A stretch of 64,000 nucleotides of DNA from Acipenser ruthenus (lineage: Eukaryota > Chordata > Actinopteri > Acipenseriformes > Acipenseridae). Below the pieces are notes generated by a model, which ran no database searches, had not been told where the DNA came from, and saw nothing but the letters and a program-made list of their open reading frames with translations. The DNA is taken from contig NC_081196.1 in the NCBI RefSeq assembly GCF_902713425.1, positions 1,073,591 through 1,137,590 on the forward strand, in the 5' to 3' direction. Position 1 is the stretch's first letter, and each line of letters starts with the position of its first letter. The position numbers and the translations under genes were made by a program. Shown piece by piece: positions 1-10,802 of this stretch.

Positions 1-195
1 GGTCTGATTTCAATGCAATGAGGAGATCTGATTTCAATGCAATGAGGAGGTCTGATTTCAATGCAATGAGGAGGTCTATTCTGTCTGATTTCAATGCAAT
101 GAGGAGGTCTGATTTCAATGCAATGAGGAGGTCTGATTTCAATGTAATGAGGAGGTCTGATTTCAATGCAATGAGGAGGTCTATTCTGTCGCAGG
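1..195 (+). repeat. 24-bp minisatellite, truncated by the window edge
   Basis: About seven copies of atgaggaggtctgatttcaa plus tgca; two copies carry an extra ctattctg block. It makes a repetitive 103-codon open frame that I do not consider a gene. Confidence 0.9.
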
Positions 196-2904
196 TAGTG
201 TTAATAACTCAGCATTGGAGCAGTAGAACACCCAGGGAAAGAGAAATGGAAAAAGACATGACATTACATTGGGAGCTACTTGTCTTGTTGGATCTATGTA
301 TATTATTTGAGTTGCTGACCTTCTATTAATAGTTCATTTTCAGCTTATTTGTTTTATCATTTGGTTCATTGTTTTTCCTACCCTTGCAAGCTCCCAGTAT
401 GGTTTGATTGTGTCTGTCTCAAACACCCACGGAGCAGATGGGGAACGCTGTGTTGTGCATAACCACAAACAGCCTGCCTCCTTCTCACTCCAGACACTTT
501 TAGCAAGCCATCCTTTATTTATTTAATTTTGTATATGTCTTTCATATCGTAATATCCTGACTTTGAAGAGGCCGCTGCAAAACATTCACATAGACGCTTT
601 TTTCTTTTTCTCAGGAGAGAGTGGAATCAAAGACGGAGCTGCTATCTACTCTATCTCGCGCTGATAAAGTTGAAGGCTGCGTTTATATGGTCTGCTGACC
701 CTGCTGTTTGAAATACAGCCCTGGTCCATTAGTCACAGTATGTTTGTGTCTTACATTTGAAATCCTGCTTACCACAGGGACCTGCTTTGTTTTCTAATGA
801 CGGTTGCACACTGTGGCACACACTGCTGACCGAAGGTGCAGTCAGAGAAGGGGGCGGGGGGGGTCTTTGTGGTGTGTGGCTTGGTTTCACATCATCCACT
901 TTCACTGTTCAGCTCTACGCATTAGGAAGGGGCTTCCAATAGTGCTGTTCCAGGACTGTAACCCTGCGGTCTTTAGGGCAGGGGTGGACAAAGCTGGCCC
1001 TTCCATTCCAAGCCTTTGATCCAGCCGTGTTCTATCCAGGTTATAAAGTAGCAGATAAGACAAGCCATGAGGTTATCTGACTGCGATTGTCATTGAGCAT
1101 GTGCCTGTTGTAAACTACGCGCCTAAACTCTGGATCAAATCCATCAAATTCTGTATCCTCCTTCAAAATTTACTTTAAAACTCATTTTTATAGTTTGCAA
1201 CAGTTTAGGCCTGTATGCTTCAATCGTATTAATGTAAGTTTGCCTTTATTATTATTTTTTTTAATGGTACAAGTTTTTTATAACTCATAATTGTATTTTT
1301 TTTTAAATATATTCTTCTACCCAGTTTGAAATGTTCAACTCAAATAGTGCCTCACCTCTTACTGAAGTGTTTGTTTCTATGTTTAAAATGTACTCTGAAT
1401 TGTTTACAATCTAAAGCCTTCATTATTTATTGCCCACGGCTGCACTTTCACCATGAATACCTTCCATGTATAAATTCTTCTCTAGTTTCTTTAGAAACCA
1501 TGCAGCCTGTAATTGAGGCTCTCATCTGGTCCCACTTTTTAGCTTTCCTACTGTGTTATGGGAAGCAGAGGGAGCCAGTAACTTTCTCCAGTGTGGTAAG
1601 TGCAATATTCCTTCTGCTGTCTGATCAACAACCTATTTAAGAATAGAAATAATTATAATTCCCATCACTGAGCCGAAGGGACAGACATGGAATCATAGTG
1701 TTGTTTTTATTTCAATTATAATTCATGGAAATATAAAAGTTTCTGTGAGCGCCTGACCAAAAGAACCATGGCCATTAAACAGCAGGCTTTATAGCTGTAA
1801 ACAGCACAACTATAACTGCCTTTGTTATGTTGAAGTGGGTAATCACTAAAGTTTAAATAATAAAGAAATAACATACAGAAAAAAAGGTTTTAATAATAAT
1901 TAGATTTTGTATTAGTTTTCCAAGCTTTATTTTCACTTTGATTTGGATGAAGCCTATTTATCCTGTGCAGCATTACTGTATTAGGATCTCACTTTAGTCC
2001 TGCAGTATGTGCAGTAAGGGCAGTCTCAGGTTTCAGGTGGGGTTTATATACCTGTTGTACGTAAGATATGACCGTTTGCCTCATTTTCACTCTGGTGCGC
2101 TCAGTCAGGTTACAGCCTCAGGTATGGAAGTACGGCAGTACAAATGTCAGAACCCCGGATGAGAGGAAAATCAGCTTCCAATGGCTTTTAAAACACTCCA
2201 TGCAGAAGTGAATCGCCATTAATTTGTACTCAATTGTAAAGCCGAGGGAAGGAGAGCTTTTCTTGTTTTGAAATCCACACGTTACTGAATGGATTTTTTT
2301 AATACCTGCCGAAAAAAAATACTTCTTAAAGGCAATTCCGAGAGAGATCTGTGAGATGGATGAGTATCAGCACACCGCTATTATGGAATGCCCTGACATT
2401 GAATAGAACGTCCCGGCTGTGGATTTCTTGAGACCTTATAAAGGCTGCGCTAGTACAACACACAGATCCACGCTGCTCTGGCCTCGAAGACTGCTGGCAC
2501 ACAATGGAGCGATCTGTACTGGAGCACAAGTGGAATCAATTAGCTGACTATGCTCTGCAGCAGCATGAGTTCTTTTTTCCCTTGTGGGAGGAACTCAGAC
2601 AGACAGACTTTCATGACCCTTTCTCTCACCCTTGACGTGATGAAGAGATGTTCTCAAAACAGCTGAGTTTTGTCAGGCTTCCAAGAAACATTTCATGTTG
2701 TTTAATATGCTTCACTCTTCTGGGGGGGCTGGGGGGGGCAGGTTTCTTAATTCCCACTCCCACGAACTCATCTGGGGCTTTTCAATGCCAATTAAAAAAG
2801 AAACTAATCACATAAAAAATAAATCCTTGGTTTGTTGTGGCACACTACCAAAATAAACAGAGCAATGATGATTTTGAAAGGAAAATAATTCTATTCCTTT
2901 ACCC
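196..2904. other. no gene recognised
   Basis: AT-rich DNA with short frames only and no splice-bounded conserved block that I could read. A stretch near 975-1150 (caggggtggacaaagctggc) resembles a MITE end. Confidence 0.5.
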
Positions 2905-3085
2905 CAGGGGTAGGTAGATTTGGCGCTCCTGTCTGTCCAACTTCAAGTTTTTGACGCAAAGCATTGGTGCGCCTGCTGTCCTGCAGTGTTCCCAACTTGG
3001 ACAACTTGTCCTGAATGGGAATCGAACCCTGATTGCATGACTTTTCTAGTGCATTTACAAGGTGAGCCACTATATCTTCTTTAAT
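2905..3085 (-). mobile_element. degenerate tRNA-derived SINE
   Basis: On the minus strand there is a perfect B box, GGTTCGATTCC (3018-3029), after gtggctcaccttgtaaatgc, then an unrelated body ending near caggggtagg. An old copy with uncertain boundaries. Confidence 0.45.
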
Positions 3086-4020
3086 GTCTCACCTACACAT
3101 AATATCGTAGTCATCTTATTATGTGACATGACTGATTGTATGAATCACTGAGATGAGAAGGATTGCTCCAAAGCTTTTGAGTCCTTAACCTTCTATCTGA
3201 CGCAGACGTCCAGGCATTTCCTTTAAGACATCAAAAGCCTCTGTTTGCTCAGCCTCCCAGTCCCAATGGACAGGTCATTCTATTATTCCACAGGTCCTGC
3301 ACGTGACTCCCATTCTGATACTGGCTCTGAGTGTCTTCAGACCTACAACTGTATCAGTGAACCTGGCGTGATGCCACAGTAAGCGCATCACTCTTTATTT
3401 TTACAACATTAGAAATATTCCAGGTTTGTCAAAAGGCAATTGGTTAAATGTAAGCCTGAAGGTTTAAATAGAAAGGAATGGTAGATTGTTACATCGTTCA
3501 CCATGTAGTAAATGACATCACAAGCACATCAATGGATTTAAACAGAAATAAAGGAGTGTAGCTACCATGGCATCAAAACCCTAGAAGTGCCTCCACTGTT
3601 TGTTTTCAAACACACTTTCCAGTAACTAGTGTCTTATATATGTATATAAAAATCTACTCTATATACTAGTATATATGAAAGTACAAATGAAAGCTGTGTA
3701 TTTGCCTTATCTGCCCACAGATCTCTCTCTCTGTGAGCCAGTACAGTAGTTGATATAATATAGTTTACTGCAATAAACTTTAATAACATTGTAAACCAAT
3801 GGATATCCACCAGAAAAACAAACCAACAGGGCAAACACACAACCACGAGTTATTTTCTACTGTTAAAATGTTTTTTCAGATAAAGCACTACTTGTATAAC
3901 ATTAGCAGTTTGTTTTTTTACATCAAGTTGTACAGGCGTAGCACTGTGAGAAATGCTTTGTAAACACAGAGGAGCACTGTGCTGCTGCTTCTATTATACA
4001 CCGACACTGAAACTGTTCCA

Positions 4021-4336
4021 CCCTAACCCTAACCCTAACCCGTACCCTAACCCTAACCCTAACCCTAACCCTAACCTTAACCCGTACCCTAACCCGTACC
4101 CTAACCATAACCCGTACCCTAACCCGTACCCTAACCCGTACCCTAACCCTAACCCGTACCCTAACCCTTTGCTGATACAATTGGGTACCTGCATATATTG
4201 TGCAAAAAGATTTTACACATTAAGTACATTGTAACTATGCATAATACCATTGTAATTATGTGTAGGTACACATGTATTTACTAAGTAACTACTATGTAAA
4301 TACACAGTAATTAGAGACACCATGTAAAGTGTTACC
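4021..4336. mobile_element. MITE with telomere-like core, copy A (left arm missing)
   Basis: Only the right arm (4175-4336) and an enlarged core (4021-4168) remain. The core mixes CCCTAA with a CCCGTA variant. The arm shares long stretches with copies B and C (acattaagtacattgtaact, aatacacagtaattagagac). Confidence 0.8.
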
Positions 4337-6498
4337 TCGAATTGCCATTTCAATGTAAGAGGGTCGGTTCGTGTGCTTTTCATTCAATTCACTGTGCTGA
4401 GATGCCAGTTCTTGTGACCCAATTGTATTAAAACCTTTTCTCGTAACCTCACAATATCTACGGCTTGGCTTTTGGCTTCATCTGTTTCTGATACAAGCTG
4501 ATCCTGGCTGGAATTTTGTAGCAGAATATCAATCAAGATAAATAAGTATACTCTGATTCCATTTTCCGTTCAGGCTTCATGTTACCAGTAAGGTAATGAA
4601 GTGAAAGTTTTGAATTGCATTATGTTATTTGTGCATGAGGCTCGGGTAACCAAAATAGCTTTCTGTGGCTTTCCCTGCAAGCAAACCTAACCATGAAACT
4701 ATTCACAAAAAAACAACGACATGTGCACGCAATTAAAACTTTTGTGCTGTTGCTGATGGTTCTAATTACGGCAATACTTGTTTATTGCAGGTACGGCAAG
4801 CAGGATGATAAACAGCTCACTGTAAGGCATGTTGAACAGCAGGCCTTGTTCAGACTCTGGACTCATAGAAACATATGATATTTATAGGAGATCAGGCTGG
4901 ATGAACCCTCCTAATAAAAGTGAACAGGAGCAGATGTGGTGGCACCATCAAACATCACTCACTGTTTACACACACACATAAACTCATGGCCATGGATCTC
5001 TCATCATCAAACTCCATTCCCTGCAGTCCACTGGTCGTAGGTTGTCCCGTCTTTTCAGCTAGCTCAGTTTCAATGTGCTCTCTGGTTAATCTCAGTTTGA
5101 TAAAGTCCAGGGTAACGCATGCATTGCGTCCAGCACATTCCACACATGACTTGTCTCCACCTGCCACTGGGTTTGAGTTGAAAGTGTTTGGAAACCAGTC
5201 TGGTTGGTTTCCCTTGGCAGCAGAGCGATATTGACACAGTTTGAAGGTGGACTCGTTGCTCCAGACCAGTCACTGATGGAGGAAGTTAACGTGACTTTTC
5301 TGTAAATGGCCGGGAGGAGATTGAAGCAGTGAGAATCTCCATAATGCCAATCACGGCATTAATAAGTCAATGTTTTTTTTGCTATGTTTATTATCATAGT
5401 GTGTGCTTGCCGTTGGGTAGTTACTTTATCCTGCCTGTTGCATCCTCCAACTGGATAAGGAAAATAATATTCAAGTGATTCAGGGTAATTGTGTTTTCAG
5501 AAATAGATTGAAATGCTCTCCAATGCTGCAGTCATGGTCACCAGAATAGAGCTGATAGGAAGGCTGTGTTAATTCTGTAAATTTAGTCAGCACTATCATT
5601 GCTTGTCGATACAGTATGTTGCTTTTCTTGAAGAGTTTACTTAGACATGCATGCCTAGTAATTGCTGTGCACCACTCCTCTCCTATCAAGCTCTTCTCAT
5701 TTAAATTTGAAATCCCTGTTTGGGATAACCCAGTAGGGCGTCCTTTCCATCTGTAGGAAACCTGGAATCACTGGGAGAAAATTACTGGACATTCCCGATG
5801 ATTACTGGAAGAGTTACTGTAACGGCAGCACTCACTCTCCAGGAGGTGCCTAATTGTACCTCGTTCCAGGAAATGAAAAGGTACTTACTCTGTAATAGCT
5901 GCTTCCTGCAGCTCACAGGACAGCATGCCCACCTCTTTCCTGTGAGTCTGCATCCTGTTTTCTGATGAGATGGCTGGGTGTGGTTGATCTGTAGCCGACT
6001 CGCTCCTCGCTGCCGCTGGTCAGTGTGTCGGTCTGTGCAGTTTAGCCAGTTGTCTGTACCAGGGTGTACTCAGGTGGAGCTTGTGATTTGGGCATGACAA
6101 TATCTTTGTTCATGTTCTCAGTGAGTCACCGTATCTACCAGTTGTGCCGCATATGTTAGTATTTGAGTTTTTGTTGAAAAATATATTTGTTTGTCGACTC
6201 TACAGCCTGTTCGGTATTACATCAATGGTGCGCGATTCTCAGCCCGCCCAGGTGTGAAAGGTAAATACGGAAGAGAATCTTCCAAAAGAATGGATTATAG
6301 GGTAGAAGAAAACAAGGAGGGTGGCTTGCTTAAATTCAGAGGGAATGTCAGTCCTGAGTCATGCTGGTAATTCTGGGGAATGTCAGTCCTGAGTCGTGCT
6401 GGTAATTCTGGTTATTTTCGTTTGTGATTCAGTTGTGACTTGAATCGCTAATGTTTAAATATAATGATGAAGAGAAAAAAAAGTACTTTTAAAGATCA

Positions 6499-6504
6499 TT
6501 TATT
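6499..6504 (-). terminator. possible LRRC32 polyadenylation signal
   Basis: AATAAA on the minus strand (tttatt on plus), about 2.4 kb beyond the LRRC32 stop, so the 3' UTR may cover 6490-8867. That span includes one MITE copy and a CA repeat. This is position and motif only; other AATAAA hexamers occur by chance in AT-rich DNA. Confidence 0.25.
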
Positions 6505-7517
6505 TTTACATACAAATAGGAGACAAAACATATAAATATCTGTTTAAAAAAACTCCATATCTTTGATACATTCATTTCAAACGCTTCTGTTGCTCTGTAT
6601 ATCCACATCATAACCTCTTTGGCCTGTAGTGTTTTATGTTACAAAATCCTTCATAATTTTTAATACTCTGAAATGACATATAACTGAAAATCACTTTTTC
6701 AAAAAGCAAAGGCGTTGAATGTGGGTGCGGCCTTGTGGGTTTTGTGATGGAATTATTAAACAACATAAACGCTTCATGTACGATATAAGCACAGTATAAT
6801 ATACAATTTAATGTATGTAACATTCAAAGTCCATTGCTCCTTTCCTCCCTCAAGAAAACACAAGAAGACATCTTTGAAATTTAATTCAACATTTTCCTAA
6901 ATTGTCCTCAGCCAACAAATGCATAATACTGTCACTACTTCCTAATGAGAGGAAAGAGAAGCGTGAATATAAAAGCAGCAAAGTACTGATAGACAGAGCT
7001 GTGAGGGCCATCAGCTAACCCGGTAAAAATCATCATGATTGTCTCAAATCAGCCTTTAAACTTGATAGAAACAGATGCAGTGAATATCCCCTTCGGTCAC
7101 AGAGTTTTAGTTTCATTTGTAGAAATTCTAAAACAGTTGGTGTGAACTCTATGGAGTTCAAGAAGTTACCTTGCCACAACTTAAAAAAAAAAAAAGAAAA
7201 CCATGACGCATTATCAAATCGATACCTAGATAGGAAACTTAACACTGTGCAATCGCGCACACTGTGCAATCGCGCACACTGTGACTGAGGGGTTAGAACT
7301 TGCACACCAAACATCTCACAGTTTGCTTTTGGTGACCCATTCCTGTACAGAAGGGCCCATATTATTATAATACTTAATTGAAAAGAAAAGCAGCAAAACT
7401 TAGTTCAATACTGTTAAATATAATCCTCTAACGAAGCTATTGGTATGTAGTGCTATTCTTAGATAACATTGAGTAATGCAAATAAATGCAATGGAATTAA
7501 ATGCTCTCTGACTGACA

Positions 7518-7607
7518 CAGGCATGCACACACATGCACACACACACACACACACACACACATGCACGCACACACATGCACACACACACACACACGCACAC
7601 ACACATG

Positions 7608-7638
<31 letters not shown>
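7518..7638 (+). repeat. (CA)n microsatellite
   Basis: Dinucleotide run interrupted by tgcacg and tgcaca units. It produces Cys/Val-rich and His/Thr-rich frames on both strands that are not genes. Confidence 0.95.
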
Positions 7639-8184
7639 ATTTACAAGACAAATCGCTATGCCCACAATGTCCATGTAACCCCAGTTAATAATTCTGCAAC
7701 AACGTCTTCAACTGGCCTTTGATAAAAAATACATGCGTCTTCACAATACCTGACACAATACACATATGTTTTATATCATAATTTGGTAAAAATGTCAAGT
7801 TCAGTCTTTTTGGTTAAAAGAAATCGAGCCTTCTCTTTTCATCATATTGTATTATTGCTTCAGTTTAAGTGCCGTTAATAACAATGTAATGATCATGAAG
7901 AAGCTGTGTGAGTTCAGCATCAATCTGAATAGGCTTGAATGCATCATTAATTCATGTGTACAGACCATTGTATTTATACAGTTGTCTGTACTAAAAAGTT
8001 ACGAGGCAATAACGTTGGTATGAACTTAAAATGAAGCCTTATCAAAATTTCATTGCATAGAACACATGCTGTAAAATCTACAGCAACAAAAACTGTCATC
8101 CATGCGCTTAAAACAGTCTCAAGACATGTAGAAATGCTAAAAGAAACTTGTGAAATACTTCCCAAACATGTAGCCTACTAGTTT

Positions 8185-8550
8185 AAGAAACACTGTACAT
8201 GAAGTGTCTCTAATACTGTGTATTTACAGAATAGTTACTTAGTAAATACATCTCAACTTTCACATCATTACAATGGTATCAGGCATTGTTACAATGTACT
8301 TATTGTGTAAATCTTTTTGCACGATTTAACCCAAACCCTCCTAACCCTAACCCTAACCCTCCTAACCCTACCTCTAACCCTTTTCTGATACAACTGTGTG
8401 CTTACATATACTCTGCAAAAAGATCTACACATTAAGTACATTGTAACTATGCATTATAACATTGTAATGATGTGTAAGTACACATACCTTTACTAAGTAA
8501 CTGCTCTGTAAATACACAGTAATTGGAGACACTTCATGTAAAGTGTTACC
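8185..8550. mobile_element. palindromic MITE with telomere-like core, copy B (complete)
   Basis: Two inverted arms of about 150 bp (acatgaagtgtctctaat... and its complement ...attggagacacttcatgtaaag) flank a core of CCCTAA repeats (8330-8380). A 7-bp direct repeat CTAGTTT flanks it (8178-8184, 8551-8557), a likely target-site duplication. No coding capacity. The 7-8 bp duplication would suit a hAT-like transposase; family inferred only. Confidence 0.85.
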
Positions 8551-8867
8551 CTAGTTTCTCTGTTATGGTGTGTTACTGTGAAATGCTGCATCGCTGTAAC
8601 TATGCATTTAATCAGCTGTAACCACCAATCGCAACAACATTACAGGGAATACATTTTAAATATTGACAACACAAGCCCAAACGCTCGCACACACAGCATT
8701 CTTTCACTAATGTTATTCTGAATAAAAGTCAAAACAAAACTGAGTCTCAGTTCGTGTTTGGACGCCAGTTTTTTAACTTTCACAACCGTCAGCATGCTTT
8801 CAAAGAAACCACGGCTTTTTAAAGAGGCTGTTAGCTAATGAACATCAACTGAGAACGTTCACTTCCT

Positions 8868-10802
8868 CTAGGCCTTATAGCTGCCCTCTGGCCTCAGTCT
8901 CCGCTGATGGCAGTATTTTGAAAGCACGACGAGCACCACAGCCAGTGCCAGGGCTGTAGTAATTGTAATGATGATGCTTATACTTCTAACATCCTGCTGG
9001 TCACATTCGTCCTGCGCGACTCTGAGGATGCTGATCTCTGTGTACTCAGAATTCTTCACATACTGGCATGTTACAGAGTCTATATCAGGGATGTCAATCA
9101 CTGACTTCTGGACCATGTGCAGGAAGCGTGGGTTGCTGCAGCAGCTTAGACGGTTCCCTGCGAGGTATAAGGTCTTTAGGGTTTTTTCTAAGACTAGCAC
9201 TACGTTGTACTGCAAGCTGATCAGGACATTATTCTGCAGGTCCAGAACCTCCAAGGAGGAGTCCTTACTCCAAGGAGGCAGCCCGGTTAACAGATTTCCA
9301 GACAGATTTAAGTTTTTAAGGCTGGTAAGAAGCGACAGGTCCGGGTTCAGCGCTGGGAGGTTATTTCCATTGAGGGATAAGAACATTAAGGACGATTCCA
9401 GCCCAGAAAAGGCCTTGCTGTTCACTTCTATTCCTGGATTCTTGGATAGATCCAACAGCAGAAGAGGGGTCTGTCTGAAGGCGTACTGGGGAAGAGATCG
9501 GATAGCGTTACTGGACAGGTATAAGTAACGAAGTGTTGGAATCCCAATGAAAGAGACGCAGTCGGTTTCCTGTACCGTGGAGCCCCAGTTGGAAAGTCGG
9601 GGGTACCACCCGCACACGCTCATGTGGTTTTCTTGGAGGTCTATGACTTTGATGCTGTGAAGGTTGGTGAAAGTATCTGGTGCTAAAATCTGGAGATTGT
9701 TACCTTTCAGGTAGAGCTGCTTCAGAGCCCTGAGCGTGTTCTCTGCAAACGACAGATTCCGCAGCGCGTTGAAGTTCAGATCCAGGGTGTCCAGGGAATT
9801 TAAGGAGCTGGAGCTGGAGCTCGTGAAGCTCTCAAGGCAGTTATTGCTCAGGTTGAGGAACTCCAGTGAGCCCATGCTGCTGAAGAACTCCACTGGGATG
9901 CTTTTGATCTCATTGTAACTCATGTCTAAATACAGAAGACTTGAGAGGTTGGTAAAGGGAACGCCATTGTCCAAGAGAGTCCTGTTCAAGGGCTGGTTCG
10001 TTGCTTTGAACCAACCATATGAAATGTAGTCATTTTCATCTGCTCCTGTGATAACGCCTTGTATGATGTTTCGGGACAAGTCCAGATACATCAGTCTGTT
10101 CCTCTTCGGGAGCTCTGGGAAGTATAGTAGTTTATTTTCACTTAGATCGAGGTATAAGAGATCATACTCCTTGTCTAACTCTGCTGTATGGAAAGACTCA
10201 ATGCTGTTTTTGCTGAGGTTCAGCAGCTTTAGTTGAGAAAGGTTGAAATCAGTGATGCAGGTGATTGAATTCATAGACAGGTTGAGTTCGGACAGGTTCT
10301 GCAGAGACTCAAAGGCCCCGTCTTCTATTTCCAGGACCACGTTGTTGTGGAGGTCAATGCTGCTGAGAGCCAGCGAGCCCGAGAAGGTGTCGGCCTCTAT
10401 TTTGGTGATGCTGTTCCCACTTAAAGAGAGGTTCCTCAGTGCTGGCGCATCGTGCAGGAAGTAGACAGTCATGCCAGTGTAGAGGTTGTTTCCTGAGAGG
10501 TCTAGGGTCTTAATGCTGGGCAACGGCCCAATCTCAGTTTTGGATTGTGCAAACACATCTAAGAAGTTCCTGGAGATGTCGAGGACCTCAAGGTTGTCCA
10601 TATGCTGGAAAAGGCCCGGCTGTATGAACTGGATCTTGTTGGAATGCAGGTCTAGCTGCTGCACCGAGTCTTTGAAAGGCAGGAGCTCCAGAGTTATGTT
10701 CTGGAGGAGGTTTTCAGACAAGTCTAGTTTGTGGAAACCAGGAGGGAGCTCTAAAGGAATCTGCTTCAGGTTCATATTGTTGCAATAAACATCCATTTCT
10801 AC
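8868..10802 (-). CDS. LRRC32: LRRC32 coding exon 2 (LRR ectodomain, membrane span, tail)
   Basis: These 1935 nt hold 644 codons plus a TAG stop. The open frame runs a few codons further upstream to an ATG at 10814, but the splice acceptor (AG at 10804-10803) and the missing signal peptide show that the true frame enters from the upstream exon. There are many N-glycosylation sites (for example NLS and NRT). The membrane span is SIIITITTALALAVVLVVL. Confidence 0.95.
   Translation of the reverse strand, partial: VEMDVYCNNMNLKQIPLELPPGFHKLDLSENLLQNITLELLPFKDSVQQLDLHSNKIQFIQPGLFQHMDNLEVLDISRNFLDVFAQSKTEIGPLPSIKTLDLSGNNLYTGMTVYFLHDAPALRNLSLSGNSITKIEADTFSGSLALSSIDLHNNVVLEIEDGAFESLQNLSELNLSMNSITCITDFNLSQLKLLNLSKNSIESFHTAELDKEYDLLYLDLSENKLLYFPELPKRNRLMYLDLSRNIIQGVITGADENDYISYGWFKATNQPLNRTLLDNGVPFTNLSSLLYLDMSYNEIKSIPVEFFSSMGSLEFLNLSNNCLESFTSSSSSSLNSLDTLDLNFNALRNLSFAENTLRALKQLYLKGNNLQILAPDTFTNLHSIKVIDLQENHMSVCGWYPRLSNWGSTVQETDCVSFIGIPTLRYLYLSSNAIRSLPQYAFRQTPLLLLDLSKNPGIEVNSKAFSGLESSLMFLSLNGNNLPALNPDLSLLTSLKNLNLSGNLLTGLPPWSKDSSLEVLDLQNNVLISLQYNVVLVLEKTLKTLYLAGNRLSCCSNPRFLHMVQKSVIDIPDIDSVTCQYVKNSEYTEISILRVAQDECDQQDVRSISIIITITTALALAVVLVVLSKYCHQRRLRPEGSYKA

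Larger units (their letters stand above)
3086..8184. other. intergenic or LRRC32 3' flank, no further gene
   Basis: Contains MITE copy A and the CA repeat (listed separately) and a small duplication cacactgtgcaatcgcg near 7242-7279. No coding exon recognised. The last 2 kb may be LRRC32 3' UTR. Confidence 0.5.

Noticed and set aside
4021-4168. Interstitial telomere as a scar of chromosome fusion
   Set aside because: The same repeat forms the core of a MITE seen in two other copies in the window, so transposition explains it better.
7400-7678. Cys/Val-rich and His/Thr-rich frames
   Set aside because: They are translations of a CA microsatellite.
8968-9528. 186-codon frame on the plus strand
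   Set aside because: Antisense shadow of the LRRC32 leucine-rich-repeat exon.
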